DNA from: Apostichopus japonicus
Lineage: Eukaryota; Echinodermata; Holothuroidea; Aspidochirotida; Stichopodidae
Reading direction: 5' to 3'
Length of the DNA stretch: 64,000 nucleotides
NCBI RefSeq assembly: GCF_037975245.1
Contig: NC_092580.1
Span: 34,067,001-34,131,000 of the forward strand
The notes below the pieces were generated by a model that saw nothing but the letters and a program-made list of their open reading frames with translations, had not been told where the DNA came from and made no database searches. Made by a program: the position numbers and the translations under genes. Shown here one piece after another: positions 23,691 to 36,680 of this stretch. Within the stretch, counting starts at the first letter, position 1. Every line of letters begins with the position of its first letter.

Positions 23691-26600
23691 CAGCTCGAAA
23701 AGGTATGAGCTTCTGCACCATTGGTGCTCTAGTTTTAACTTTCCGGTGTGCTATTTGGAAAATTAAAAAAATATGTTGCTTGGTAACATATAACCTACAT
23801 TATATATGAAAAGGAGAGATTTTTTCTGTCACTATCGTTCTACTTTAAGTGCCATTTCCGGCAATCTGGGATGCATATTTGGCAAAAATGTTTCACCTGT
23901 CACACGTGACCCCAACCGATGAAGGCTTTGCGCCAGGGCGCTCGCAGTCACTCCTTCAGTTATAAGTCCGTCCCACCACCCACTTTTCAATTGGGATTGA
24001 TGCCGCTGATCAATAGATCAATTCGATTGCTACCTAGATGCTCAACGACAGCACTTACACCTGCACACGGTACGGATGTGTTCGACCACTAACATAATAT
24101 ACCTACAAATCTCTACTTGGGGACAACAAACGAACTTCACCGATAAAACAATGCCCATTATAACTGAGCATTGTTATCAATTTTGTGTATAGACAATGAA
24201 CTCATCATGTTGAATTCCAACCAACCAATCAGAGATCGCTTGAAAGTGATACATGTATCATATGTGCACTATTGTATATTTATCACTGTATCGTGTTACC
24301 TTATATAGCTACCGCTCACGTCAGATCATTGAACATAAATCACTTGGGAACTGTACGGTATTTTCCCTCCAGGGTTTGTGTTTTCCCCAAATTTTTGATA
24401 TTGAAGTAATATATAGCCTACAATTGAACCCGGCATAACAGTGAGAAGCACAAAACAACACCCCTGGAATCTTGATAATGTTTAAGTCGTTACAGCTCGT
24501 GAATTTGACGATAGTTGGTTCTGCCAGTGACTGCAATGGCGATGGTGTGGCAGGGAATAGTGTCCGGGTGTCTCACGGACACTATTCCCCAAGAATTATG
24601 TCTGTATGACAACTTTCTCGGGGGGAATTGTGTCAGGCGGATCGTATTTTCTGTCCAGACGGACATTATCAACTAGGAAAAAACGTCCGTGTGTGGTAAT
24701 TTGCTTTCCGCGTGGACAGGATGAAAAGAATAGCACGGAACAAATAGGAAAAAGTGTCATGTATAAAGTACCTGGATGAGTGATTGATAGTTAGTCCTAC
24801 AATTGCCATGGGATCTGCCATTGAGATGACAGGTTTACACCTCACTGATGTAGGAAACATACATTGAAACAACATATACTTTGGTATATATTGTAAGCAT
24901 TTTGAAATGTTACAATTTAATCTTTGAAGTGAACCTGCAGAATTTTGTATATTACTAACAGAAATTCACACTGTAGACTTACAGTATGGAAGCAAAAGTA
25001 TAAAAGGAAAGACTTCTTGTTTATCAACCAAGTATCATATGATACTTAAATAAAATATTTAAATAAGCACATGGGTTCCTTTTGGACGAAAGCCCATGGA
25101 TTTGTTGGTGCTTTAGTTATGTACTGCCTATGAATGTACTGCCTAGAAAATGTTATCGGATACTTCGTTATGACAATAATTTACCTATACTGAACTCTGT
25201 TATGTTCATGCGTCATTCTTGCTGTACATCACAATTCAGTTTTCTTTGCATTTGCAAATTCATATCAGATAATTATAAAGTCGTCTATACATGTTTTCCT
25301 GTTGTTTTAATTATAGGCAGCTAAAACAAATCCAAAAGTGGGAAAAAATTGTATGGCTGCAGTACATGAAAAATTCCCGACAGTGCGAGTGATTAAAGTC
25401 TACTGAAAGTACCACCGTCATGATCATCTTTAATATATGCTTAGTAAATTATAACATTGAGAACGAATGAATGAGCTAGATCTTTCATTCTCTGGGCAAT
25501 CTCCACTCATACACCCTATACTCTTGCGCTGACCAACAAAGGGATGCAAACTTTAAGCATCAGTTGATATACATACCGTGAATGACTTTGCAGTTACAAT
25601 AATACAAACATACATTGTTTTTAGAGGACCAATAAAAAAATGCTTTAGTGATAGCAGTGCTGCTTGTGAACAGCATTACAGGCCTAGCATTTATAAGCTG
25701 AACGCATCAGGTGGTCCATATGTATTCCATTAACATGTTAGGCCTATGAGCTACTAGGATAGGTATTCGAAAAAAAAATGTTACACAACTTCCATTGCAG
25801 ATTCCATTTTGCAGTTTTATTTGCTCTTTTTCAATAGTTTCTCTCAACACCAAGCTATCCTCCTGAATAGAAATTCACTCACCTGCCCTCAAATTTGTCA
25901 AACAGATTACATTAGGCCTATATCAGCTTTCAGGTCCATTCTGGTCCCTATATTCTAGCAATACTACAGTTTATTACCAAGCAGTGTCTACATGAGATAA
26001 TACATTGCAAGTTGAATATAAATAATATAAACTTGGTAAGCCTGCACTAACTTAATTGCAACATTGTTTTGCATATCGCCACCACCTTAATTACTGTGGA
26101 AGAATGTTTAGTGAGTATTCATACAACGTACACGTGTTTGCATAATGGAAAATATCACCAGCACAAGCCCATGGAACCGTACAATGAAGTGATGGGCAGG
26201 TGGCCAACTGATTGCCTATAGCATATGCGACCTGCTGCAGTGTCTGAGTGCATCCCGGTACCAACATATTAAAAAAATATGTGAAAGTCTCTCAAAAGAA
26301 AGAGAAATTAAAATTACACTCCTACTGCCTATGGCCTGCATTCGCATAACTTGAGTGTTAAAACAATAACATCGAAGAGTTGCAGGTAATTTAATTGATC
26401 CCCCAAAATGAACGAGACAGAGCCCCCCCCCCCCTTGCTGCCTTGTGTTTTAGCTGGTAAGGGGACTAATTGCAGGCCATCTTTTCTAGTATTTTAGAAT
26501 CTCAAAAGTCCTGACCTGCCTGGCACATATAAGAATTTTTGTTGGTACCCTAACAATTTCAAACATTTAATCATTAATGAAATTAAAAGCTTGTATACCC

Positions 26601-27053
26601 ATGGTGGTATGAGTACACACTACACAGCTGACATGTAACTGACAGCTGATCTGGAAGTTTTGGAAGCTACCACAGTACCATAAAGTATATCAAGTAGGCT
26701 TTATTTCAGAGATTGCCAATCGGAGTGGCGGCTTAAATTCGAATAAAGAAAATTATTTGCCGGTCGCAAATGGGGTTAGCTCTCGAAGTCCTAGGCTACA
26801 GTTACTAGCCTAACAGTACTACTATTCGTGTCTTGCCCCCTAATTATGCATTACGTTATTCTCTTACACTAACAGTTATAGTTTAGAGTTTTCAGTTCTA
26901 CTTTTGGGTGATTACAAATATTAAAATATACTTATATAGTCTGCAAGGCCCAAGTGGCCTATGCACTTATATGCATATCTATGGAATCAATTTTTCAGTG
27001 CAAATAATTCCTAAAATGTTGATACAAATAAACAAATAGTACACTTAACGCCA
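23691..27053. other. Long non-coding stretch
   Basis: No gene is recognised; the short frames (for example 24253-24438 and 25082-25324) have no domain features. It contains a perfect hairpin at 24553-24589 and a C run near 26424. The TE boundaries here could not be set. Confidence 0.5.
24553..24589. repeat. Perfect 14-bp stem hairpin
   Basis: GGGAATAGTGTCCG at 24553-24566 is exactly complementary to 24576-24589, leaving a 9-base loop. The arm contains GTGTCCG, which also occurs in the hairpin at 29295-29338. Confidence 0.85.
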
Positions 27054-27198
27054 AATCATTCGTGTTATAAGCTTTCAATTTTGTGGGCTTTGGCCACTTC
27101 ACCCCGGATTACGGACCTATGATCTTCGTTGCTATGCCCGTAATCACGGGTGAAATGGCCAAAGCTCACAAATTTAAAAGCTTATAACACGAATGATT
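27054..27198. mobile_element. Hairpin (foldback) MITE-like element
   Basis: Two arms of about 60 bp (27054-27113 and 27139-27198) are imperfect inverted copies of each other, starting AATCATTCGTGTTATAAGCT, separated by about 25 bases. There is no coding capacity. The size and structure fit a short foldback element. Confidence 0.8.
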
Positions 27199-27286
27199 TT
27201 TTAATGATTTTTTTGGCGGTAAACTAGATCGGCATCTCCCTTTAGTCTAAAACTCTTCGATCTTCTCCTTATCCATCTTTTTAGAT

Positions 27287-27330
27287 TTAAAGTAGACTTA
27301 AAGTAGACTTAAAGTAGACTTAAAGTAGAC
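27287..27330 (+). repeat. 11-bp minisatellite, four perfect units of TTAAAGTAGAC
   Basis: Direct reading shows four exact consecutive units. Confidence 0.92.
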
Positions 27331-27579
27331 TCAGGGTAGAGTCCTGAGTCCTGACGAAAGATATTTTCCAATGATACTGTACCGGTACTCTTCATCGGTA
27401 TCCAGCTCAGGAGAAGTCATCTTGTAATATCAGATCGGGCTAAAAGTAAGTTAACGGTATCAAGTCCTAATGCACAACAGGAGGGTAGAACCGTGCGTGC
27501 AAAGATGTAACTACTAAGAATGTTTACATTTAAAGTTAACGACGTAGACGGCACATTAGGCTTACTTCACTCAGTATAG

Positions 27580-28623
27580 TGTTACGTTGGAATGCGAGAG
27601 GTCTCGATAATTAATTTTAACGAGACACAAACCTGGGTTCGTTTCCGTAAGGAACACAGACAAATTGACGAGTCTAGAGATTTTAAATGAGAACGTAAAC
27701 TATATTGAACAATGGATTTCGAACCAACAACAACAAGTGGTAATTACAAATATATAGAAAATTACTCACAAACTTAACAAGATAGGATACACTTTAAAAC
27801 ACGCTGGTCTCTTCCAACGGCGATATCCCTCAGCGGCCACGACCTTGATGACGACGATTCTCGGTCCGTTGTACCGCGAAATTCACTGGTCCTCGACGAA
27901 TTTTCTCGCGATCCCAGAAACAGCAGTCACCTTCTTTCCGGCGATGCTCCAAAATAGAAGACGGACTTCCAGCCACAATAGAGTGAAGCACAAGTCGAAC
28001 TTCTCGCCGACTAAATATTACCTGAGTCAGTCCAAAATCAGCTTTATAGTCACCAACTCCTGGCGTAACGAACTTCCTCAACGGAGACAGAAATTCTTCA
28101 CCTTCTCCGAAATAAAGACTGGAAAAACTGTACTTTCACAGCAAAGTCCTCTTCAAACTTCTGAATGGAAGTGTAGAATCAATCTTGTTATCGATATCTC
28201 AATCCCTCAGAAAATACTGGTAGTTGAGCACTGACGATATATAGTAGAATGGTATAATATGTGTCGTCGCTTGTATTCGTTCAGAAACTGAGAAACTCTC
28301 CGATCTGGGCGGGTCTATATACGATTCGCCATGTCAAGAATCATCTAGATCTCTCTCGATACACCTGAGTAACAACGCGACCCGGTTTCTCTATTCTTGG
28401 AAGTCCTTTGCATCGCTGGCGAATATTCCAGAGAATCCACGAAGATGTGTACAGCTTACACGCGATCTCACGTAAACCGAGTGTCAACCCGAGACCAGCG
28501 CGTCATCATGAGGAATATACTAGAACAATCGTGTATTATAACATTCTGACACGGTAACCCGACCTAATTTCTCAAATACTGATTTATCACGTAGGCAATT
28601 TCAATACTTTCTATATTATAACA
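27580..28623 (-). mobile_element. Candidate solo LTR
   Basis: On the minus strand the block starts TGTTATAATA and ends CCAACGTAACA, so it has TG...CA ends inside a short TGTTA/TAACA inverted repeat. It carries a TATA-box-like TATATAGAC (complement of about 28311-28321) in the 5' third, as expected for an LTR promoter. It has higher GC than its surroundings. A convincing 5-bp target duplication was not found and there is no second LTR or internal retroelement sequence in the window. The overlapping open frames on both strands (27830-28234) have no domain features and are taken as LTR sequence. Confidence 0.35.
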
Positions 28624-31429
28624 CTAGGTTCCTCATTAGCAGTAACTAGCGTTAGGCTACAATGGGCCCTCGTAACAATAGTATACTTTTTACAGTAGAA
28701 TGCAAATGCCCATGCGTGAAATAAAAACTTGTTCATACCGAGAACGTAGAGCGGGAGATTTCCACATTTCCCGCGTACTGAATAACATATATTGACTCCG
28801 AACCCGGACTTCACCTCCATGCTCCCGGATGGCGGGGAAACTTTCCGCCTCCGCGTATCGGTTGAAATACATTTGCCTTCGACCTACATGGTTGATCTTC
28901 CTCCAACGTTTATAAACTCCGACCATCCAAACAAGCAAACAACGACCGTAATGATAGTAACGATTGATAAGCAGCAGAGTCAGACAGACATGATTAATTA
29001 ATTCAGAAGAAACATTTAACAGTATGCCGCCTTCTGACAGTCGACGATCGAATATAGCGGACAGCGTCCCTCTGGAGTGCAGTCTCCATGAGAATAATAA
29101 CATTTTGCCACCTCCTTCCCACAACAGTCCACACTTGAAGTATTGGTCATGCTTTAAATTGAGTCTTGAGGGTGCATGCTAACCGACCGAAATATCATTG
29201 TCAACTTGGTCTTTGCTGGTAAATTACCTCCTTATAGGCGATAGGACCAGAAACGTTTGTCACTCGACAGAACCAAAGCTCTTTAAAGGGAACCCGGACA
29301 CTTTCCACGGTGGCGTAGAAAGCAAGGGAAAGTGTCCGTTAGACACTAGTCACGCAAAGCGGACACTATGTCCTAGTAATGAGTGTGCTACGGACGCACG
29401 GACACTCATTACTGCCACACTGGCACCAAACGGTAGTTGTACTTTCCATGCACTGGGTCAGGGCGTAATTTAAAAAAAAAAGGAATACAGAATTTATGTT
29501 GCTAAACATAAGAATATAGAACAATGAATGTTCTTTTAAGAAACTGTTAAACTGCAGGGATATTTTCAGATCAACCAAGCAGTACATTCACCTTTACCAT
29601 GTCTGGTAGAGAAACCTGTGATGAAAAAAACCACTAAATGGACCGTTATAAATCAACTATTACACAGTCATATATGTAGCTTAATACGTGGTTTAAGTTG
29701 TTACGCTGTTTTGACTTTTGTTTTACCTGATCAATTTGCAAATGAAATAAAGTGCGCAAGATCTCATCATGCATGACCTTTGACCGCTGACGTTATGATG
29801 TCACCACTCACGGATACTCATTACCTTTATAGCTTTCCATTAATACAATAACCATTCGCATACGCAATAACAAAACCAGCACTTCGGCTGTTTTCTTTTT
29901 CGTTTAACATCTGCATGCATCTTTGCTCTATATGGAGTTACGTAGGCACAACAGCTGTTGCGTCAGTGTAGATGCGTCTGCCAAACTTGAAATCAATTGG
30001 TCCTTCATGGATCTTGTGACAGATGCTGTCCTTTGTTGACTATGATTTCCCCTCCCTCCCCCCTACACTAATGCACACTCACTCATGTTGTTATTGCCAT
30101 GCCGCTGTTTTCTATGATCCTACACACACAGTGAAGGTGAAGCACCTTACAGAAATGATATATTATCTAATTTAAGAAGTATAATATTGTCGGACTAGTA
30201 ATGTCAAACTTAATGATTGAGAAGAAATCATGATCCGGCCCGTTTGATAGGTAGGCAGATCAGGTTTGAGTTCTGGGACTGTGTAATTTTGAACGTTTGA
30301 GAGGTCGAGATTGACTATCGCGAGGGGAGTGCACCAAATTTAAGAGCACCAAATTTAAGGCCGAGGAATGGCAGTCTTTTAGAAGTCCGTTTGAGATGTA
30401 AGAACTCAGTTAATTCGGAAGCTATTGTGCTATAAATTAGTCGAAAATCTCGCTACTTCAGGGCTTCCAGGGCCAGATCCAACGTGGGAACAGTTATGTA
30501 ACCGGATCCCGTCTTTGCACTCCTCATAACGCACTCCAAGTTGAGGGGGGACTCTGGATATGGGAACTTGCATTGGTGGGGAATGGGAACCTGCATCAGT
30601 GGGGAAGGGGAGCCTGGAAGGGGGGGAGGTGGAGGAGGCGTATATATATTTTCTAAGAAAAATCAGTTTTTATCTGCCCTTGTTTGCATCAAGGTTTGCA
30701 TCAAACTACAATAAAATAAAAAAAATCACAGGCACGTCGTTGCTGTGAAAAATCTTATCACTAATATGCAAGTGGAATTTGTAAAGTCATAAAGTAAAGA
30801 ACAAAACCTCTCATTGAAAGCGACACCAGCAGTAAGCGGCTACTGCAAAATCAAAGTAACTATCTCTATATTTATCTATACAACTATTTCCAACTTACGT
30901 CATCATACGTATACCTTGTATAACAGTCCCGTTATTCAACAAGTAGACTAATATAAAGTACCAGTTAGTCAAGCAATACAGATTATCAGTCAACACGAGG
31001 CGTAGCCAGAGGGAAGGAGTAGGGGTAGGGGACACATCACTCCCCCACAGACATTTCGGCTGGGGACGGCAGAAAAATGGGCAAATAAATAAATAAACAG
31101 CAATGAATAAGATATGTACTCGATAGGTTGCATGTTTGTAAGGCATGATGTCATCTGCTTCTCAGAAGGTTTTCCTCATTAGCCATAGACCTAGTGAGCA
31201 TAGAACGAGATTCGTATTACTGTTTCTGTGATGTTGGATGTCTATATTAGGTTTTATTACAATTCCAGCAAGGAAGCAGAAAGTAGAACCTATTAATCTT
31301 TGGGTACATAACTTTGTCTTTGTTTCTCCACATCACGAAGACTGGCTAATCTCCTGATTCAACAGATAAAAAAGTTCCACTGAAGAAGCAATGTTGTATC
31401 ATTTCTACGATATACCTGGTGTGTTATTT
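28624..31429. other. Non-coding stretch with two short hairpins
   Basis: The longest open frame (28690-29124, minus, 144 codons) has no recognisable domain and unremarkable composition, so it is not called. Hairpins at 29295-29413 are listed separately. A G-rich tract is near 30540-30640. Confidence 0.45.
29295..29413. repeat. Two adjacent perfect 12-bp hairpins
   Basis: CGGACACTTTCC at 29295-29306 pairs with 29327-29338, and AGTAATGAGTGT at 29375-29386 pairs with 29402-29413. Together with the GTGTCC hairpin at 24553 they look like pieces of one foldback family. Confidence 0.8.
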
Positions 31430-31985
31430 CTATTCTCTACCATTTGTTTCCTTCTAAATATGGGAAAAGAGATGGGTTACAGATAACAAGTTATTGTACG
31501 ATGAGGAACGGTTGACAAGTAATATAGAATACCAGTCGGCTAAGTACCAGTGCAACAAGTGAAAATGTGCCAACGTACAATGCAGTGAGTACGCAATGCT
31601 GTTTGTGTTCTACCAACTTCATCAATGACCAATCAACGAGTAAAAGAGTAATGGCAACAAAAGTGCTACCATTTCGTTCTCTATGTATAAAACTCTATGT
31701 ATGGAACTGTAAGTAGAGAACCAGTCAACGCAACATAGATTACGAATAAACAAGAAGTATAGAATACCAGTCACGAAACAAATATAGACCACCAGCCAGC
31801 AGGTGATAGCTAGCTATTTGAGTTTCAGTCAATAGAGTACCAGTCTGTTTTACCATCTGTATTTCTAAGTATGGAACTGTAGTAGGTCCAGCACTAGTCC
31901 ACGCACACTAGAGTACCAAACTAGTCAACAAGTAAGTGAGTAACAATCACGAAGTATCACCGTACCATGCACTGAACAAGTAGGT
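31430..31985 (+). repeat. Degenerate tandem repeat with recurring TACCAGTC motif
   Basis: The phrase TAGA-x-TACCAGTC, often followed by AACAAGTA, recurs about eight times, and a longer phrase CTACCATTTxxxT...GTATGGAACTGTA recurs near 31437, 31668 and 31847. The period is irregular (about 180-230 bp), so this is an old array. Confidence 0.45.
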
Positions 31986-33227
31986 TTTTTATCTCTGCAT
32001 GCTCTATACTTAACACACCGTTTCCAATGATAATCTGAATCACATTCACATTACTTTTAGTGGTCGGTTTCAAGTTGTTACTATAACCATGGAGATATTA
32101 CGAAATGTGTTCATGTGATAACCTTTGAAAGTCCTGACATTTTCCGAGCGACATTCCTTCCCAACGTAAAAAGGTCTCGAAACTCAAAAAAGAGCAGTTG
32201 ATGAATTACGCTTTCAATATCATTCCACGTGGAAACTAGGAACCGAGGGTTACAAGCGGTGTTGGAATGTATAAAGAAAAAGAATTTTGCTTGAAACTCC
32301 ATCCTTCATTTGTATGTATTTGTCTTTAGCTTTTGGAATCCAAAACGTGACGGGTCAAAAGAGCTGCCAGTTCTTTAAGATCCAGTTTAATAGGATAATA
32401 ACAATCGCATCATGCACAGGTACAGTAACACTTCTTACTTGAAACATCATGGGGTGGTTGTTTGCTCCACATATAATTGTCTTAAGTTCCAGCTGTTAGT
32501 TTACAACCACGACTGTTATTTAAATGCAATTTTAATGTTGCATAATAGTACACATTCCTAGCACCGTCCCAGCACAGAAGTAAATTTGATTACGTACTGC
32601 AGGCATTAATTTTATCGACTAAACTACATTCGATTTCAAATTCCTTTATAAAGTGGGAGCACTAATTAAATCGAATTCATTTCGACATATTGAAATTCAT
32701 GCCGTCGTTCATATCAACCATTTATGTCCTCAATAGCTTATCGTAATCGAGAGGCACGAACTGTTTGTCAACGTGTTCATTAAAATGATCTGATGCGTCA
32801 ATCTTCGGTGTGATATGCGTGCAATTTGGTAAAAGGGTACGTATGGAGTGCGGAATATAGGGGACATCTGTTTTCGTGCATTTTGAAGGTCAATTGAGGT
32901 CATTTGAGGACGTTATTGATGTTCAGAAAGAAAAAAATTCTCAAGGCTCAATTGTTGATCTATAGAAGTTTAGCATTTGCTGTTATCGTCTACGTACTAC
33001 GGAGGCACCGAAGGGCCAAAATACGTTTATAAAAGTGTGAATGTAACGTTTAAAAAGTGTGAATTGAAGATAAAAATGAAAGTTTGATTAAAAGTAAGTG
33101 GACCTGACGTTTCGATCCTAGCGTCTTCTTAATACAAGCGTAGAATACAGACAGGTTAATGAGCAGGGTGAACACAAAATAGATAGATGTAAGAAGACAA
33201 GGGACGGAGAGAAACCAACAGGGGAAG
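31986..33227. other. Non-coding stretch, nothing recognised
   Basis: AT-rich with only short open frames. The minus-strand frame at 32111-32302 has no domain signature. Confidence 0.45.
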
Positions 33228-33545
33228 AGGCATAGGCGTAGGAGACCGGGGGGCGGGCGGCCGGGGGCTGCAGCCCCCAATCAATTTTTGTTTGAAATTC
33301 GGGCAATATGCTGAGAATTTCTCGGGCACCTACTGAAAAAAAATAATGTAACGTGTTTTTTCAATGGTTAAACTGATTTTATTATTATCATTATTATTGT
33401 AACGACTTCCCCAATAATTGTAACCAATAAGGTAGGGTAATAACACGCATAGGTGTATGAGGCGGGGGGGGGCAGGGGGCAGAGTGCCCCCCCCCCCCCA
33501 ATTTCTAGAGGACAAGAAATTCCGGCAAAAGTCCTGAAAAATTCG
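33228..33545 (+). mobile_element. Two tandem fragments of a G-run/C-run terminal-repeat element
   Basis: CATAGGCGTAGGAG followed by a G run and a C run at 33228-33310 recurs in altered form (CATAGGTGTATGAG, long G run, long C run, then AAATTCxGGC) at 33447-33545, in the same orientation. The layout matches the ends of the hAT-like elements elsewhere in this window (GGCGTAG start, then G run and C run). No transposase was found. Confidence 0.45.
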
Positions 33546-33638
33546 GACAGCCTTAGAGGAGAAAATGTTTTATATATAAATATGCAGTAGCTTGCCCGAA
33601 TCTTTTTCAAATTTTTGAACGACAATTCCGTGGAGAGC

Positions 33639-34605
33639 TTTTTAGCTCATACCAGCATGCTGGTGTGAGCTATTGTTACAGTGCGGCGTCTATCACTCTA
33701 TCACTCTACCCGTCAACAATTGGTAAAACCGCTCCCACTCGCACAGTGTTTGATGGAATTTCATGAAACTTGGACACAAGGACCATTGGGTATAGGGCCA
33801 TCAGAGATGGTCCAAAATTTGGGGCCAAAGGTCACCTGTGGGCCGTAATGGGTCATTTTGTGGAAATACGCAAAATGCTTCTTTTCCTACAGATTCCATG
33901 GTACAATGTTGAGGGTTTGTCGCGATAGTGCTATGGTAGTTTTACCTTCAGGGTGTTCATGAATTTGAGATCAAAGATCAACTAGGGGTCTTTTGTGGCC
34001 CGGGCCGCGGCCCTATATTTTCAAATTGCTCCTGTTCGTACAGTGTATGGCCAATTATAATGAAACTTGGTCACAATGTTCCTCGGGATGAGAGTTACGA
34101 GGGGTGTTCGGAAAATTGAGGTCAAAGGTCATTTAGGGGGTCATCGGGGGTCATTCTTTGTAATATTTTCAAATATCTCAATCTCCTCAAGATTTTGATG
34201 GATCATATTCAAAGTTGAACTGATGATTGTTGGATTGTGTATGAATAAGGTGATGCCTAAACATTTTTGGTCAAAAGTTAATTAATTACAATTAATCCCC
34301 ATTGTAAAAATCTGAGCCCTATAGCCAATCAGCACTTGCCGATTCTTAGAAGTCTTTGAGCCTGAGGTATGTAGGCAGCTTGTGAAGTTATGTCTTGTAG
34401 GGAGTGCTTGTTATGTCTGCTAAGGTAGAGGGGAGAAAGTTTAATAGGGTAGGCCAGTGGTATTGTTTGAGAGAGTGGGTAAAATAGGATTTAAAGGGGA
34501 AAATAGGAATTATAGCCAGCGGTGTGGCCAGGATTCTGCTAACGGAGGGGGGGGGGGAGTTATCCCTCACGGGCCCAAAATTGGTTTTGTGGGCCCTACA
34601 TTTTT
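33639..34605. repeat. Dispersed 1-kb repeat, copy 2
   Basis: The same element and orientation as 22609-23690, including the 28-bp palindrome (33644-33671) and the closing TGGGCCCTACATTTTT. It keeps about 30 bp that copy 1 lost and lacks the 147-bp insertion. Homology stops sharply at both ends. The open frames at 34388-34729 are inside the repeat or its edge and are not supported as genes. Confidence 0.88.
34119..34131 (+). promoter_or_regulatory. DR1-type sequence AGGTCAAAGGTCA inside dispersed repeat copy 2
   Basis: The same 13-mer occurs at the matching place in copy 1, so it belongs to the repeat consensus. Confidence 0.3.
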
Positions 34606-36112
34606 GCCGTTGAATGTGATGGAAGCTCTGTCCATCAATTTGGCCTTGAGACTTCAATTAGGAAATGTCCACGGTCCATATTTATTAAAATTTCTTACAA
34701 ACTGTTACTTCGAATATATGATTCATTAATATATACCCAAACGGCGTTCTATAATATCTGTTTTATCCAAATTGTTTTGCAATTCAAATTCACAGTCCTC
34801 CTTAAGTTTGGAGATCATTCCCGGACTCCCCCCCCCCTCCCACCCACACCCCACACTCACCATCAAATTATTGTTACCGGCATCATGAAAAACTTCGCCA
34901 TCGCAACTTTAATTTTCATGAGGTCTATGTTGCTTTCATTGAGATTGAACACATCAGGTCTATCCTACGAGAATTATATGGACTGTATTTTTTGTTCTAT
35001 ATACATTGTAATGAGCGTTGGCACCGTGACAGTGCTTGGCTAGAACTAAAATGGGTGTGCATGCATATATGACTGCGTGACGTGAGAATTATGTTAGTTC
35101 AACAGGTCTGCGATGCTTTACAGCCACCTCGCTTGCTCTCCAATGTCTGCGATAAGGTGGCACTGCCTGGTATTTGTTATGCCAGTCAGTTATCAAGGGA
35201 GAGACCATCCTTACGTAAAGGCTGTGCTGAAGTCGTTTTTGTTCTCTTCAAGTTGGCCGACGATACAGCGGCGGAGCGTCCATACAGTCCCCTGACGGAC
35301 TCAAACGGACTGCTGGCGCCCTTTACAGCTTTTTAGTACTTTTTACTTATTCGCGATTATTGACTTTTTAATTGCGCTCTCATCTACCTATTGACATTTG
35401 TCACATTCTGTTGGTGTAATTTTCTGACAAAATGGCGATGACACCTATTTATTCTTCGTTTATCTGCAAATTAGCAAGGCTATGGAAAGGGTCACTTCCT
35501 GCGATCTAGGGAGTATCTTTACTCAAAAATTTCTGTACGCTCCGCGCCAACCTGTGGTGGCGCTCCGCTTAGATAGTGTCGAAAGCGCCCCTACAGACCA
35601 TTCTTGGCCCCCACTGCGACGATATAGTATTAAAATTAACCACGTGACTTCTCTTATGGGATTTTTAAACTTGTAACTTCTCATTACGGCAGTATTCAAG
35701 TATGTAGACATGTCCGTACAAGGTGGTCGGTTCTTGGTTTCCGAAGAACCCCGTGACTTCCGAAATAAAATAACGGAAAATTAAAGTATGATAAGACAAA
35801 TTAAACGGAAGAACAAATCACCAACTTATTTCAATTGTTAGATATTTCGATCATTCCAAGTTTCCTTAAATTTACTTTTGGTTAAATATTTCCATTATTA
35901 GTATCACATAGTATCCTATTTAGATTACATATCTGTAGATTCCCAAATTAATTCTGCTGTCAGGTCGAGTGCCGATTACATGCATGAAATTGTTTCGTCA
36001 CATATGAAGATTAACATCTTGCAATTACGTAATACAATCATCCCCTAGAGTTCAGTACTAGTTTCCAGTTGCTTTTCAATTTATAAAGTGAATTTGAAAT
36101 ATATTTGACACA
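34606..36112. other. Non-coding stretch
   Basis: No gene is recognised. The 35526-35580 segment is shared with 55390-55440 (see findings). A C run lies near 34830. Open frames here overlap on several frames and show no domain. Confidence 0.45.
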
Positions 36113-36120
36113 GGTATGTT

Positions 36121-36672
36121 CAGTGGCGTCGTCATCCCCCAAAAAGTGCCCCAGATGCCCCCCCCCCCAGATGCGATTGTTAGTGTTAATAAAAATACTC
36201 AAACAAAAACTTTGTTTACACATGACGAAACGTATTATGTGCATCGGAAAAACTTCTTTCCACCGACCAACACAATAGACAGTTGTTTTCTCACTAACAA
36301 GGTCACCGAGGTCCCGGCGTGACCCGCTAGTGCTTAAACTTCACTACTACCCTGCATGAATTTAAAATTTTAATTTCCAAAACTCTTTTTCACGTTGTTA
36401 ACTTTCCCCAACCCTCTTGATGGGGGCTGAAGTGTGCTTCCGCCCCAACTATTCAAGCGGAAAACATGTTTTGTTCTCTCATAATGGATAATCACCAGAT
36501 AGCACCAAATTGCATCTTAAAAAACATTAAACATGAAAAATTATCAAAGCAGAGGTGTTAATTTCTATTTTTTGTATAACTTTTTATCCACCTCATTGTG
36601 CCCCATCATTAAGTGCTGTGCCCCCCACTGTGCCCCCCCCCCCCAATATTGAAATGTCTGGCGACGCCACTG
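36121..36672. mobile_element. hAT-like non-autonomous element
   Basis: The ends are an 11-bp perfect terminal inverted repeat: CAGTGGCGTCG at 36121 and its complement ending at 36672. The flanks GGTATGTT (36113-36120) and GGCATGGT (36673-36680) agree at six of eight bases, fitting an aged 8-bp hAT target duplication. The interior has C runs near both ends and no transposase frame. Confidence 0.72.
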
Positions 36673-36680
36673 GGCATGGT

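Noticed and set aside
27845-28234. 129-codon forward frame
   Set aside because: No domain, overlaps an equally long minus frame, and lies in a stretch better explained as an LTR.
28690-29124. 144-codon minus frame
   Set aside because: No recognisable domain, splice context or conserved motif.
31430-31985. Possible gene with repeated peptide from the TACCAGTC repeats
   Set aside because: Stops occur in all frames and the period is irregular.
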